A DNA stretch of 64,000 bases from positions 496,001 to 560,000 of the forward strand of contig NZ_RPFW01000002.1 of assembly GCF_007827045.1 (NCBI RefSeq). The letters run 5' to 3'. Below, in pieces: positions 9,101 to 19,159 of the stretch. The DNA is from Trebonia kvetii (GTDB lineage Bacteria > Actinomycetota > Actinomycetes > Streptosporangiales > Streptosporangiaceae). Made by a program: the position numbers and the translations under genes. The notes beneath the pieces were generated by a model. The model was not told the DNA's origin and searched no databases. It was given only the letters and a program-made list of their open reading frames with translations. Numbering within the stretch: position 1 is the stretch's first letter; every line of letters begins with the position of its first letter.

Positions 9101-11314
9101 ATGACCAGACATTTGAATCTCGCCGCCGCGCTCGGCGGCTGGAGCGCACGGCACCGGATCGCCGCGATCGGGAGTTGGCTGCTGCTCGTCATCGCGACCA
9201 TGCTGATCGGCAGCATGGCCGGACAGGTCGCCATGACCCAGGCCGAGTACGGCACCGGTGAGTCGGGCCAGGCGACGCGACTGCTCGCCGACGCCGGCGT
9301 CGCGCAGTCGGCGCAGGAACTCGTGCTCATACACGGCGCGGGAACAGCCAGCCTCGCGCCCGCCGTGCACGCGGTCGTATCCCGCATCGAGGCCACCGGG
9401 CGGGTACAGGATGTCCGCGCTCCGGTCACCTCCGCCAACGGGCGTGACGTGCTCCTCCAGTTCGCGATGAAGGGCGATCGGAACAAGGCGGCCGACCGGG
9501 TACAGCCAGTGAGCGACGCGGTCGCCGCAGTGCGGACCGCGTACCCGGGCGTGCGGATCGACCAGTTCGGCGAGGCCAGCGCGAACAAGTGGTTCAACGA
9601 CACGATCATGAAGGACATGAAGCGCGCCGAATGGACGGTCGTGCCGCTGGCGCTCGGCATCCTGCTCGTGGTGTTCGGCGCGCTCCTAGCCGCGCTGCTG
9701 CCGGTGCTGCTCGCGCTGACCGCGTTCCTCGCCGCCAACGGGCTGCTCGCGCTGATCAGCCATGCGCTGCACGTTGATCAGTCGGCCAGCTCGGTGATGC
9801 TGCTGATGGGCATGGCGGTCGGCGTCGACTACTGCCTGTTCTACCTGCGTCGCGAACGCGAGGAGCGGGCGGGCGGACGCGACCGGGAGGCCGCGCTGCG
9901 GATCGCCGCCGCCACATCCGGACGGTCCGTGCTGATCTCGGGAATGACCGTGCTGGTGGCGATGGCCGGGATGTTCCTGGCTGGCACGCAACTGTTCGCC
10001 GGGTTCGCCGTCGCGACCATCTCTGTCGTGCTCATCGCCGTAGTCGGCTCGGTGACCGTACTGCCGGCGTTGATGTCGCTGCTCGGCGACAAGGTCATGC
10101 TCGGGCGGCTGCCCTTCATGCGCCGGACCCGCCGTCCGGCCGAGGGCAGCCGGTTCTGGAAGCTGGTGCTCGACCGGGTGCTGGCCCGGCCGGGCATTTC
10201 GGCCGCGCTCGCCGCCGGGTTCCTGCTGGCGCTCGCGTCGCCGGTCATCGGCCTGCACACCGAGATGCTGAGCATTCCGCAGATGCTCCCGGCCAGCACG
10301 CCGATCGTGCAGAGCTACGACCGCATCATGACGGCGTTCCCCGGCGGCCCTGCGCCCGCACTGGTCGTCGTCAAGGCGCCCGACATCCAGGCGCCCGCGG
10401 CCCGGCAGGCGATCGCCGCGCTGGCGCGCTGGCACAGCCCGGCAATCGGCCAGCCGGTCGAGGTGAACGTCTATCCGGCCGCGAACCTGGCGCAGATCAC
10501 GATCCCGCTGGCCGGCAGCGGCACCGACGCCACCTCGCAGCGCGCGCTGACCACCCTGCACGACACGATCGTTCCGGCCACCGTCGGCAAGATCCCCGGC
10601 GGACAAGCCCTCGTCGGCGGCAATCTCGCTGCCTCGACCGACTGGAACAGCACGCTCAGGAACCACATCGCGCTGGTCTTCGCCTTCGTGATGGGCGTCA
10701 CGTTCCTGCTGATGCTGGCTGCGTTCGGCTCGATCGTGATCGCCACCACGACGATCGGGCTCAACCTGCTGTCGGTGGGTGCCGCCTACGGCGTCCTGGT
10801 CGCGGTCTTCCAGCACGGCTGGGGCGCAGCCCTGCTCGGCACCACGGCACCGGGGGCCCTGGAATCGTGGATCCCGCTGTTCATCTTCGTCGTGCTGTTC
10901 GGCCTGTCCATGGACTACAACGTGTTCGTGGTCTCGCGTATCAAGGAGGGGCACGACCACGGCATGGCCACCAGGCAGGCGGTCGCGCACGGCATCCGCA
11001 GCACGGCCGGCGTGGTGACCAGCGCCGCCGTCATCATGGTCGCCGTGTTCGCGGTCTTCGGCACGCTGACCATGCAGCAGTTCAAGCAGCTCAGCGTCGG
11101 CCTGGCGGTCGCGGTCCTGCTCGACGCGACCGTCGTCCGCGGGGTGCTGCTGCCGTCCGTCATGACCCTGCTCGGCGACCGCAACTGGTATCGACCGCGC
11201 TGGCTATCGCGGCTCCGCCCGCCCAGCCAGCCCCGGCCGCCTGAGCCGGGTGGCACGCCCGGACCAGGCGACCAGCCAGGAGCGCCGCTGCCCGCGCCAG
11301 CCGGTCACGCCTAG
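9101..11314 (+). CDS. MMPL/RND family membrane exporter
   Basis: About 737 residues with the duplicated MMPL layout: one N-terminal span, a periplasmic loop, a block of five to six spans, then the same again. The proton-relay D-Y pairs are visible as GVDYCLFYLRRERE (about residue 242) and GLSMDYNVFVVSRIKEG (about 603), and both are followed by basic cytoplasmic loops. The C-terminus is a short Pro-rich tail. The family exports lipids, polyketides or drugs using the proton gradient. ATG at 9101 (MTRHLNLA) is chosen by similarity to family N-termini; ATG 9086 is in frame. No linked regulator. Confidence 0.92.
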   Translation: MTRHLNLAAALGGWSARHRIAAIGSWLLLVIATMLIGSMAGQVAMTQAEYGTGESGQATRLLADAGVAQSAQELVLIHGAGTASLAPAVHAVVSRIEATGRVQDVRAPVTSANGRDVLLQFAMKGDRNKAADRVQPVSDAVAAVRTAYPGVRIDQFGEASANKWFNDTIMKDMKRAEWTVVPLALGILLVVFGALLAALLPVLLALTAFLAANGLLALISHALHVDQSASSVMLLMGMAVGVDYCLFYLRREREERAGGRDREAALRIAAATSGRSVLISGMTVLVAMAGMFLAGTQLFAGFAVATISVVLIAVVGSVTVLPALMSLLGDKVMLGRLPFMRRTRRPAEGSRFWKLVLDRVLARPGISAALAAGFLLALASPVIGLHTEMLSIPQMLPASTPIVQSYDRIMTAFPGGPAPALVVVKAPDIQAPAARQAIAALARWHSPAIGQPVEVNVYPAANLAQITIPLAGSGTDATSQRALTTLHDTIVPATVGKIPGGQALVGGNLAASTDWNSTLRNHIALVFAFVMGVTFLLMLAAFGSIVIATTTIGLNLLSVGAAYGVLVAVFQHGWGAALLGTTAPGALESWIPLFIFVVLFGLSMDYNVFVVSRIKEGHDHGMATRQAVAHGIRSTAGVVTSAAVIMVAVFAVFGTLTMQQFKQLSVGLAVAVLLDATVVRGVLLPSVMTLLGDRNWYRPRWLSRLRPPSQPRPPEPGGTPGPGDQPGAPLPAPAGHA

Positions 11315-11481
11315 CTCGCCGTGGCTTGGTGGGAAGCAGCTGAGCTCCACAATGCCGGGCGTGCCCGCTAAGCGCCAGACGGGACCTCTGGCCCTACGTT
11401 TACTAGGTGCGCGAGGCGATCGTGATGGCAGGGAGCGGAAAGGCTATTCCCATGGTGGTTCGGCGCTGACTGCGGAGTGCG

Positions 11482-13002
11482 ATGCATCCGGATGGTGAGC
11501 TCGCGCTGCGGGCTGGTGAGGACGCGCGTGCGGCCGCGCTGCGGCTGGGACGCGCGCATGACACGTTTGTCTCGTCGCACGGCATGTCGTCCTGCGTGCG
11601 CCCGGTGATCGCTGGCTCATGGAAGCGCTGCATGACCATGGGCGCCAGCCCGGACGGGCGCCGCCTGCCGGTGATCCGGATGGACGCTGATGAGGTGGAG
11701 GGTTACCGGTCCCGGCATCCGCTGGCCCGGGCACTGCCGGTGTTCCGTGAGCTGCTGGGTGAGCGTGCCGTCGATGACGAGCATGTCTTCGCCGTCGCCG
11801 ACGCGGCGGGGATCCTGTTGTGGGTCCAGGGCCACAAAAGCACGCTGGACCGCGCCGAGCGGATGAACTTCACCGAGGGCGCCGACTGGTCGGAGGCGGG
11901 GGCGGGGACTAATGCGCTGGGCACCGTGCTGGCGGTCGGGCGCCCCGTCCAGATCTTCGCGGGCGAGCATTACAACTCGGTCGTGCACCCATGGTCTTGC
12001 TCGGCCGTCCCGGTCCGCGATCCGGACGGCGGAGGCGTGCTCGGCGTCGTGGACATCACCGGCGGCGCGAGCATCGCCAGCCCATACGCGCTGGCGCTGG
12101 TGCGCGCCACCGTGCGGGCCGCGGAGGCAGAGCTCGCCATCCGCGTGGCGGCGGCCGACGAGCAGGCCCGGCGGGAGTTCGCGGACCGCCATGTGCCGGG
12201 GCGGTCGGCTGTCGCGCTGCTCAGCCCCGGCGGACGGCTGCTGGCGGCCACGCCGGGTGGCCGGGACTGCCTCGCCGGGGCTGCCACGGACACCGGAGCG
12301 CTGTCCGGCGGAACGCAGATCGGCCTGGTTGCCGAGCCCATCGGCAAGGCCGGCCACCTGCTGGTGCATTTCTCCGGCACTGCCCGGCCACGTGCGGCGG
12401 TCGCCGGCGTACGGCTGACGGCCCTCGGCCGCGACTGCGCCCTCGTCGAGATCGACGGGCGCAGCGTGCGGCTACGGCCGCGGCACAGCGAGATCGTCGT
12501 CATCCTCGCGCTCGCAGCCGGCGGGCTCAAGGGTCCTCGCCTCGCGGTTGAGCTATCCGAGACGAACATCAATCCGGTCACTTTGCGGGCCGAGATGTCG
12601 CGGCTGCGCACCTTGCTCGGGGAGGGGCTGCTCGGCTCGCAGCCGTACGCGCTTCGGCGGCCGGTCACGTCCGACTTCGCTGGCGTACTGGGCCTGCTCG
12701 CCGCGGGCCGGGTGGGTGAAGCGCTCGCCGCATACCCAGGCCCGCTGCTGCCGGCTTCCGAGGCGCCGACCGTCGTGGACTACCGGGCCCTGCTGGAGCA
12801 GCAGCTCCGGGCAGAGGTGCTCGCGAGCGGCGATGCCATGCTGCTGCGCCGCTGGGTCGGCGCCGCATGGGGGACGAACGACGTCGCCGCCTGGCAGGCC
12901 CTCGCGAGGCAGCTGCCTGGGGGGTCGCCACAGCGCGCGGCCGCGGCTGCCCGGGCCCGCGCCCTCGGGGGCGACGACGTGACGGCAATCACGAAGAATT
13001 GA
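11482..13002 (+). CDS. GAF-domain transcriptional regulator of the aldehyde/alcohol module
   Basis: 506 residues. An N-terminal helical region and GAF domain (about 75-225) show [17 protein letters not shown] and [20 protein letters not shown], as in the sensor half of AcoR-type activators. No sigma-54 AAA+ domain follows. Instead residues about 330-400 form a winged-helix-like region ([18 protein letters not shown]) and the end is a helical BTAD-like segment. This architecture is common directly upstream of actinobacterial acetaldehyde-type dehydrogenases. It likely senses an alcohol or aldehyde and controls the genes that start at 13131; the 128-bp gap holds a repeated 11-mer. Ligand and sign of regulation are not visible. 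Confidence 0.82.
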   Translation: MHPDGELALRAGEDARAAALRLGRAHDTFVSSHGMSSCVRPVIAGSWKRCMTMGASPDGRRLPVIRMDADEVEGYRSRHPLARALPVFRELLGERAVDDEHVFAVADAAGILLWVQGHKSTLDRAERMNFTEGADWSEAGAGTNALGTVLAVGRPVQIFAGEHYNSVVHPWSCSAVPVRDPDGGGVLGVVDITGGASIASPYALALVRATVRAAEAELAIRVAAADEQARREFADRHVPGRSAVALLSPGGRLLAATPGGRDCLAGAATDTGALSGGTQIGLVAEPIGKAGHLLVHFSGTARPRAAVAGVRLTALGRDCALVEIDGRSVRLRPRHSEIVVILALAAGGLKGPRLAVELSETNINPVTLRAEMSRLRTLLGEGLLGSQPYALRRPVTSDFAGVLGLLAAGRVGEALAAYPGPLLPASEAPTVVDYRALLEQQLRAEVLASGDAMLLRRWVGAAWGTNDVAAWQALARQLPGGSPQRAAAAARARALGGDDVTAITKN

Positions 13003-13078
13003 CGGCTCAGTCCCCCGTCATGGCGTCCGGATGCAACGGTCAGGCAACCCCGCCGCCCCTAGCGTCTGAATTGACGGC
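12996..13078. promoter_or_regulatory. Repeated 11-mer GAATTGACGGC upstream of the aldehyde dehydrogenase
   Basis: Exact direct copies occur at 12996-13006 (overlapping the regulator stop codon) and 13068-13078 (53 bp before the dehydrogenase ATG). TTGACG within the second copy could also act as a -35 box. It is a candidate activator site for the GAF regulator. Confidence 0.4.
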
Positions 13079-13130
13079 AAGTGAGCCCGCCGGGCTCGCT
13101 GCCAGATCTCGAGGAAGAGAGGGGACGGCT

Positions 13131-14666
13131 ATGAAGTACGTTCCTCCAGGACAAGCCGGCAGCATCGTCACGGTGCAGCCGCGGTATGAGAACTTCATCG
13201 GCGGCAAGTGGCTGCCGCCGGCCGCGGGCAAGTACCGGGTCAACCTCAGCCCCGCCACGGCCAAGCCGATCTGCGAGGTCGCGGACTCCACGCCCGAGGA
13301 CGTGGAGACCGCGCTGGACGCGGCGCACGCCGCCAAGGATGCCTGGGGCGAGACCTCACCAGCAGCGCGCGCCAAGGTGCTCAACGCGGTCGCCGACGCG
13401 ATCGAGGCGCATGCCGAGATGCTAGCGGTTGCCGAGAGCTGGGAGAACGGCAAGCCGGTCCGCGAGACGCTGGCGGCCGACATCCCGCTGGCCGCCGACC
13501 ACTTCCGCTACTTCGCGGCGGCCATCCGCGCTGAGGAAGGAGCGATCTCCGAGGTCGAGGGCGTGGGCGACAAGCGGCGCCTGGTCGCTTACCACTACCG
13601 TGAGCCGCTCGGCGTCGTCGGGCAGATCATCCCGTTCAACTTCCCGCTGCTGATGGCCGCATGGAAGCTGGCGCCGGCGCTCGCGGCCGGGAACTGCTCG
13701 GTCATCAAGCCGGCCTCGCCGACCCCGTGGTCGATCCTCAAGCTCGCCGAAGTGATCGGCGACATCGTGCCGCCCGGCGTGGTCAACATCGTCACCGGCC
13801 CCGGCGCCGAGATCGGCAAGGCGCTGGCGGCAAACCCGCGGATCGCCAAGGTGTCGTTCACCGGCGAGACCGTCACCGGCCGGCTGATCATGCAGTACGC
13901 AGCCCAGAACATCGTCCCGGTCACCCTGGAACTCGGCGGCAAGTCGCCGAACATCTTCTTCAGGGACGTGGCGGCCGCCGACGACGAGTTCCTGGACAAG
14001 GCCGTCGAGGGACTGGTGCTTTACGCGTTCAACAAGGGCGAGGTCTGCACCGCCCCATCGCGCGCGCTGATCCAGGAAGACATCTACGACGAGTTCATGG
14101 CCCGCTGCCTGGACCGGATCGCCAAGATCAGGCAGGGCAACCCGCTGGACACTGAGACCATGATGGGCCCGCAGGTGTCGCAGGCGCAGATTAACAAGAT
14201 CAGCTCTTACGTGGACATCGGCACGAACGAGGGCGCCGAGGTGCTCATTGGCGGAAAGCGCGCCCAGGTTGGCGGCGAGTTCGCCGACGGGTACTACTTC
14301 CAGCCAACGGTCCTCAAGGGTCACAACAAGATGCGGGTGTTCCAGGAGGAGATCTTCGGCCCGGTGCTGGCGGTCACCACCTTCAAGGACTACGACGAGG
14401 CCATCTCGATCGCCAACGACACGCTGTACGGCCTCGGGGCTGGCGTGTGGAGCCGCAACTACGACCTCGCCTACAAGGCCGGCCGGGCCATCAAGGCGGG
14501 CCGGGTGTGGACCAACTGCTACCACCAGTACCCGGCGGGTGCCGCGTTCGGCGGTTACAAGATCTCCGGCATCGGCCGCGAGACCCACAAGATGATGCTC
14601 GACCACTACAGCCAGACCAAGAACCTCCTGGTCGACTACAGCAGCAAGCCGCTTGGCTTCTTCTGA
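13131..14666 (+). CDS. Aldehyde dehydrogenase (NAD-dependent, acetaldehyde type)
   Basis: 511 residues, full length for the ALDH superfamily. The general-base Glu is in LELGGKSPN (about 268) and the catalytic Cys in [11 protein letters not shown] (about 305). The NAD-binding motif [11 protein letters not shown] and the start-of-fold [19 protein letters not shown] are present. It oxidises aldehyde to carboxylic acid and should act after the alcohol dehydrogenase at 15160. ATG has AGAGGGG upstream. The stop overlaps the ATG of the DUF779 gene (TGATG), as in the usual ALDH-DUF779 pair. Confidence 0.95.
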   Translation: MKYVPPGQAGSIVTVQPRYENFIGGKWLPPAAGKYRVNLSPATAKPICEVADSTPEDVETALDAAHAAKDAWGETSPAARAKVLNAVADAIEAHAEMLAVAESWENGKPVRETLAADIPLAADHFRYFAAAIRAEEGAISEVEGVGDKRRLVAYHYREPLGVVGQIIPFNFPLLMAAWKLAPALAAGNCSVIKPASPTPWSILKLAEVIGDIVPPGVVNIVTGPGAEIGKALAANPRIAKVSFTGETVTGRLIMQYAAQNIVPVTLELGGKSPNIFFRDVAAADDEFLDKAVEGLVLYAFNKGEVCTAPSRALIQEDIYDEFMARCLDRIAKIRQGNPLDTETMMGPQVSQAQINKISSYVDIGTNEGAEVLIGGKRAQVGGEFADGYYFQPTVLKGHNKMRVFQEEIFGPVLAVTTFKDYDEAISIANDTLYGLGAGVWSRNYDLAYKAGRAIKAGRVWTNCYHQYPAGAAFGGYKISGIGRETHKMMLDHYSQTKNLLVDYSSKPLGFF

Positions 14667-15027
14667 TGGGTGAGCCGAGCCGGCAGCATGCCCGGATCTC
14701 GGCGACTCGGGCGGCGCGCGAGGCGGTCATCCGCCTCCGCGCCGAACGGGGGCATTCGCCGTGCAGTCCGGAGGATGCTGCGCCGGGAGCACGCCGATGT
14801 GCTTTCCGGCCGGGGAATTCATCATCGGCGACGTCGACCTGCTCCTTGGCGAAATCGAAGGCAGCCCTTTCTATATCGATTCCCGGCTGTATGAGGCATG
14901 GAATAAGGCAGAGCTGATGCTGGACGTGGCGCCAGGCGAGCCAGAGGGATTCTCGCTCGGACCGGGCGGAGGAATGCACTTCGTGGTGCGATCAGAAGCA
15001 AGCGCCCTACCCGATCAAGCTACATAG
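14666..15027 (+). pseudogene. DUF779 protein, single-base frameshift
   Basis: The N-terminus (ISATRAAREAVIRLRAERG) and the DUF779 core (VQSGGCCAGSTPMCFPAGEF, then LLGEIEGSPFYID) lie in different frames. One additional G in the G5 run at 14748-14752 would read ERGAFAVQSGGCC and give a normal 120-residue protein. DUF779 proteins usually accompany ALDHs of this type and carry a conserved Cys pair (GGCC), which is intact here. It is either a real loss-of-function deletion or a homopolymer error. The start overlaps the ALDH stop. Confidence 0.8.
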
Positions 15028-15159
15028 CGGAAAGGGACCAATTACCCTGTCCGCCGGGGTGAACCGCAGCATAGAAAGGACGTGGTGTGGCGACAAGCGA
15101 GAATCGGGAATCCGGTCACGAGACAGCCCGCCAGCAATTCCAAGTTAGGAGAAAGAGCC

Positions 15160-16179
15160 ATGAGGACCATGAAAGCCGCGGTAGTCCCTGAACTGGGCGC
15201 CAAGCTCGAGATTCGGGAACTTCCCGTCCCTGAGCCCGGCCCCGGCCAGGTACTGATCCGGATGCAGACCTCCGGACTGTGCCACACCGACATCCACGCC
15301 GCCGCCGGCGACTGGCCGGTCAAGCCAAACCCGCCGTTCACCCCGGGGCACGAGGGTGTCGGCATTGTCGAGGAGACCGGCCCAGATGCCAGCCTGCACA
15401 AGGTCGGCGACCGAGTTGCCATCGCCTGGCTGGGCAAGGCATGCGGGCACTGCTCGTACTGCGTCGACGGCTGGGAGACGCTGTGCGAGTCGCAGCAGAA
15501 CAGCGGCTACTCGATGGACGGCGCATGGGCCGAGTACGCGCTCGCCTTCGACAGCCATGTGGTCACGGTTCCCGAAGCCGTGTCCTCCTTCGATGCCGCG
15601 CCGCTCACCTGTGCCGGGGTCACCACGTTCAAGGCGCTCAAGGTTTCGAGGATCGAGCCTGGCGAGACAGCCGCGGTGTTCGGCGTCGGCGGCCTGGGGC
15701 ACCTTGCCCTGCAGTACGCGAGGGACTTCGGCGGCAGGGTGATCGCCGTCGATGTCGAGGACTCGAAGCTGGGCCTCGCGCGGCAACTAGGAGCCGACCA
15801 CGTGATCAACGCGCGGACGACCGACCCGGTTGCGGCCATCCGGGATCTTGGCGGTGCCGATGTCGCGGTCGCTCTCGCCACGTCGCCCCGGGTATTCGAG
15901 CAGGCGTTCGGATCGCTGCGCCGTGGCGGCCGGCTGGTGTGCGTCGCGCTCCCGGCGGACGACAAGATGACCGTTCCGATCTTCGACACCGTCATCGGCG
16001 GGAAGTCGATCATCGGGTCCATCGTGGGCACCCGCAAGGACCTCACCGACGTGTTCGCGCTGCATGCCGCGGGCCGCACCAAGGTCATCGCGCAGGAGCG
16101 GCACCTTGACGACGTCAACACCTGCATCGAAGAGGTGCTAGCGGGCCAGGTGCCCGCCCGCCTGGTCTTCACCTTCTGA
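15160..16179 (+). CDS. Zinc-dependent alcohol dehydrogenase (AdhP/AdhA type)
   Basis: 339 residues. Catalytic zinc ligands: Cys in SGLCHTDIHAAAGDW (about 40) and His in GHEGVG (about 62). The structural-zinc cysteines are clustered in CGHCSYCVDGWETLC (about 96-110). The Rossmann glycines are GVGGLGHLA (about 173). It oxidises primary alcohols to aldehydes with NAD+. ATG at 15160 has TTAGGAGAAAG upstream; the frame is open earlier but without a good site. It sits between the ALDH/DUF779 pair and the transhydrogenase genes, which suggests one redox module. The last residues LVFTF are found again 3 kb downstream. Confidence 0.94.
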   Translation: MRTMKAAVVPELGAKLEIRELPVPEPGPGQVLIRMQTSGLCHTDIHAAAGDWPVKPNPPFTPGHEGVGIVEETGPDASLHKVGDRVAIAWLGKACGHCSYCVDGWETLCESQQNSGYSMDGAWAEYALAFDSHVVTVPEAVSSFDAAPLTCAGVTTFKALKVSRIEPGETAAVFGVGGLGHLALQYARDFGGRVIAVDVEDSKLGLARQLGADHVINARTTDPVAAIRDLGGADVAVALATSPRVFEQAFGSLRRGGRLVCVALPADDKMTVPIFDTVIGGKSIIGSIVGTRKDLTDVFALHAAGRTKVIAQERHLDDVNTCIEEVLAGQVPARLVFTF

Positions 16180-16226
16180 CCCATGGCCATGTCAGCCGAC
16201 GCGCACGGAAACGATAGGAGGAGACC

Positions 16227-17378
16227 GTGACAATGACGACGATAGGCGTGGTCCGGGAGACCACGCCTGGTGAGCGAAGGGTCGCGCTGGTACCCGACGT
16301 CGTCGCGCGGCTGCGCGGCGCGGGCATGGAAGTGCTGATCGAGGCCGGCGCGGGCAGAGGCGCGAGGTTCCCCGACGGCGCCTACATCGCCGCCGGCGCC
16401 ACAGTCACCACGGCCGGCGACGTGTATGGGCGCGCGGACGTGCTGGCCTGCGTGTCGCCACCCATTGACGCCGCGCTGCACTCCGGCCAGGTCCTGCTTG
16501 GCCTGCTTCAGCCGCTGGCCAGGCCGGACCTGATCCGGGATCTCGCCGGGACCGGGGTCACCGCGATCAGCCTTGACCTGATTCCCCGGACGCTCTCGCG
16601 GGCGCAGCCGATGGACGCGCTCACCTCGCAGGCCAGCGTGGCCGGATACAAGGCGGCGCTCGTGGCGGCCGATGCCTACGGCGGGTACCTCCCGATGATG
16701 ATGACCGCGGCCGGAACCGTGAAGCCGGCCACCGTCCTGGTGCTCGGCGCCGGGGTGGCCGGGCTCCAGGCCATCGGGACCGCCCGCAGGCTCGGCGCGG
16801 TCGTCACCGGATACGACGTCCGCCCGGAAACCCGCCAGGAGATCGCCTCCCTCGGCGCCAGGTTCCTCGACCTGGGCACGGCCGTCGAGGCGGCTGGCGC
16901 GGGCGGCTACGCGCGCGAGCTGACCGCGGCCGAGCGTGACGCGCAGCAGCGCGCCCTCGACGAGCGGATCGCCGGATTCGACATCGTGATCACGACCGCG
17001 GCCGTCCCTGGCCGGCGGCCACCGGTGCTAGTCACTGAGCAGGCACTCAAGGGCATGCGCCCCGGCTCGGTCCTGGTCGACATGGCGTCTGGCCCCCTGG
17101 GCGGGAACGTCGCGCTGTCGCAGCCGGACACCACGGTGGAGGTCGGCGACGGGGTGACCGTCATCGGCGCGGGCAGCCTGCCAGCTCAGATGCCGGCGGC
17201 CGCCTCAACCGCATACGCGCGGAACGTCGGCGCCACGCTTGAAGAGTTCGTCCGCGACGGTGCCCTGACCATTGATCTCGATGATGAACTGCGGGCGGCC
17301 ATCGTCGTCGCGCACGACGGGAAGCTGCTGAACGCGGCGGTCCGCGCGCTGCTAGAGAAGGAAGGAAGTGCGGCGTGA
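16227..17378 (+). CDS. pntAA: NAD(P) transhydrogenase alpha-1 subunit (domain I)
   Basis: 383 residues: the soluble NAD(H)-binding domain I of proton-translocating transhydrogenase. Seen: TTIGVVRETTPGERRVALVP at the N-terminus, SQASVAGYKAAL, and the Rossmann motif VLGAGVAGLQAIGTARRLGA (about 172-191). The RQD-like loop and a C-terminal dimer region follow. GTG 16227 lies just after AGGAGGAG; ATG 16233 is equally possible. The stop overlaps the next start (GTGA). The split alpha subunit (PntAA/PntAB) is the form usual in actinobacteria and alphaproteobacteria. It transfers hydride between NADH and NADP+ with the proton gradient. Confidence 0.95.
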   Translation: MTMTTIGVVRETTPGERRVALVPDVVARLRGAGMEVLIEAGAGRGARFPDGAYIAAGATVTTAGDVYGRADVLACVSPPIDAALHSGQVLLGLLQPLARPDLIRDLAGTGVTAISLDLIPRTLSRAQPMDALTSQASVAGYKAALVAADAYGGYLPMMMTAAGTVKPATVLVLGAGVAGLQAIGTARRLGAVVTGYDVRPETRQEIASLGARFLDLGTAVEAAGAGGYARELTAAERDAQQRALDERIAGFDIVITTAAVPGRRPPVLVTEQALKGMRPGSVLVDMASGPLGGNVALSQPDTTVEVGDGVTVIGAGSLPAQMPAAASTAYARNVGATLEEFVRDGALTIDLDDELRAAIVVAHDGKLLNAAVRALLEKEGSAA

Positions 17379-17710
17379 CCACCGAACTGCTCACTGATCT
17401 GACGATCTTCGTGCTCGCGGTCCTCGTCGGCTTCGAAGTCATCAGCAAGGTGCCGGCGACCCTGCACACCCCGCTGATGTCCGGTGCGAACGCCATTCAC
17501 GGCGTCGTGCTCATCGGCGCCATGGTGATCACCGCGACCGTATCGGCCCCGTACGCCTACGTGCTCGGGGCCGTGGCGATGGCTTTCGCCGCGATGAACG
17601 TCGTCGGCGGCTACGTGGTCACCGACCGGATGCTGCACATGTTCCGCCGCCGGCCGGCAGTGCCTGCGGCACGGGCGGCCCACCATGACGAGGAGGTGGC
17701 GGCGAGATGA
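17375..17710 (+). CDS. pntAB: NAD(P) transhydrogenase alpha-2 subunit (membrane)
   Basis: 111 residues with three hydrophobic spans (about 8-28, 43-60 and 63-84), containing the family motif SKVPATLHTPLMSGANAIHG. It forms part of the proton channel (domain II) with PntB. Coupled by overlaps to both neighbours: GTGA with pntAA and ATGA with pntB. The C-terminal tail is basic and then acidic, on the cytoplasmic side. Confidence 0.95.
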   Translation: MTTELLTDLTIFVLAVLVGFEVISKVPATLHTPLMSGANAIHGVVLIGAMVITATVSAPYAYVLGAVAMAFAAMNVVGGYVVTDRMLHMFRRRPAVPAARAAHHDEEVAAR

Positions 17711-19113
17711 GCGGCGTTTCGTTCACCATCAGCCTGATCTACGTGCTGGCGGCGGTGGGCTTCGTGCTCGGCCTGCACCTGATGAACGCGCCGGCGACCG
17801 CGCGGCGCGGGAACCTGATCTCCGCGGGCGGCATGGCCGGAGCCGTGATCGCCACTGTGGTGCTGCTCGCACAGCACCATGTGGGCACGGTGAACTGGAC
17901 CGTCATGGCGGTCGGGGGTGTCGTCGGCGGCGGCGCCGGCCTGTGGGAGGCCCGCGCCGTGAAGATGACCGCGATGCCGCAACTGGTCAGCATCTTCAAC
18001 TCCGTCGGCGGCGGCGCCGCGGCGCTGCTGGCGATTAACGACATCCTGCAGAACAGGCACGTCGGCATCTCCAACCTGTCCTCGATAACCGGCGCCCTGG
18101 ACATCCTGATCGGGCTGGTCACCTTTACCGGATCGCTGGTCGCCGCCGGGAAACTGCAAGGCTGGATTCCCGGGCAGCCGCTGATGTTCCGCGGTTCCCG
18201 GGCGTTCAACGCGGTGGTAGTGGCCGGCTTCCTGGCCGGCGGTGCATGGCTGATCGTCAGCCCGGCGAGCACCGCGGCACTCGCGCTGCTGCTCGCAGCG
18301 GCCGCGACTTTCGGGGTGACGATGGTGCTGCCCATCGGCGGTGCCGACATGCCCGTCGTGATCTCGCTGCTGAACGCCTTCACCGGAACCGCGGTGGCGA
18401 TGGCAGGCTTCGTGATCGACAAGCCCGTGCTGATCATCGCCGGAGCGCTCGTCGGCGCGTCCGGGAGCATTCTCACCAAGCTGATGGCCGACGCGATGAA
18501 CCGGTCGATCCTCAACATCATGGTGGGCGGATTCGGCACCGGTGACAGCGCCCAGCCCGCGGCGGTGACTGGCGACGTCTCCGTGCGGCAAGTCACGGCC
18601 GACGACGCCGCGATCCAGCTCGGCTATGCCAGCAAGGTCATCATCGTGCCGGGCTACGGCCTGGCCGCCGCGCAGGCGCAGCACGAAATGAGCCAGCTGT
18701 CGCAGTACCTGGAGGACCGCGGGATCGACGTGAGCTACGCGATCCACCCGGTGGCCGGCCGGATGCCCGGGCACATGAACGTGCTGCTGGCCGAGGCGAA
18801 TGTGCCATACCCGCTCCTGAAGGAGATGGACGAGGTCAACCCCGAGTTCGACATGGCAGACGTCGCCCTGGTCGTCGGCGCCAACGACGTCACAAACCCG
18901 GCCGCCCGGCGGCCCGGGAACCCGATATCCGGCATGCCGATCCTCAACGTGGACCACGCCAAGAGCATCATTGTCATCAAGCGCTCGCTCGGCCACGGAT
19001 ACGCGGGACTCGACAACGAGCTCTACACCGATCCCAAGACCGCGATGTTCTTCTCCGACGCGAAGAAGGGACTTGCCACGTTGCTCGCGGCGATGAAGAC
19101 GCTCGTAAGCTGA
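17707..19113 (+). CDS. pntB: NAD(P) transhydrogenase beta subunit
   Basis: 468 residues. The N-terminal half has about nine membrane spans including the channel motifs GNLISAGGMAGAV and GGADMPVVISLLNAFTG. The C-terminal NADP(H)-binding domain III shows IIVPGYGLAAAQAQHEM, GRMPGHMNVLLAEA and the final YAGLDNELYTDPKTAMFFSD. It is complete, ATG overlaps pntAB, and the three genes form one translationally coupled unit. It supplies NADPH, or re-oxidises it, in step with the NADH made by the dehydrogenases upstream. Confidence 0.96.
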   Translation: MSGVSFTISLIYVLAAVGFVLGLHLMNAPATARRGNLISAGGMAGAVIATVVLLAQHHVGTVNWTVMAVGGVVGGGAGLWEARAVKMTAMPQLVSIFNSVGGGAAALLAINDILQNRHVGISNLSSITGALDILIGLVTFTGSLVAAGKLQGWIPGQPLMFRGSRAFNAVVVAGFLAGGAWLIVSPASTAALALLLAAAATFGVTMVLPIGGADMPVVISLLNAFTGTAVAMAGFVIDKPVLIIAGALVGASGSILTKLMADAMNRSILNIMVGGFGTGDSAQPAAVTGDVSVRQVTADDAAIQLGYASKVIIVPGYGLAAAQAQHEMSQLSQYLEDRGIDVSYAIHPVAGRMPGHMNVLLAEANVPYPLLKEMDEVNPEFDMADVALVVGANDVTNPAARRPGNPISGMPILNVDHAKSIIVIKRSLGHGYAGLDNELYTDPKTAMFFSDAKKGLATLLAAMKTLVS

Positions 19114-19159
19114 CGTTCCGGGCTTGGAGACCTTCCCGGAATCTCGCCAGCCGGGGTGA

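Noticed and set aside
9686..10990. 434-residue minus-strand ORF inside the MMPL gene
   Set aside because: Low-complexity charged composition typical of GC-rich antisense frames; the MMPL motifs define the true frame.
11482..13002. Sigma-54 activator of AcoR type
   Set aside because: The GAF half resembles AcoR, but there is no AAA+ domain with a GAFTGA loop; called a GAF regulator instead.
13422..14606. 394-residue minus-strand ORF inside the ALDH gene
   Set aside because: Antisense of a complete aldehyde dehydrogenase; no recognisable domain.
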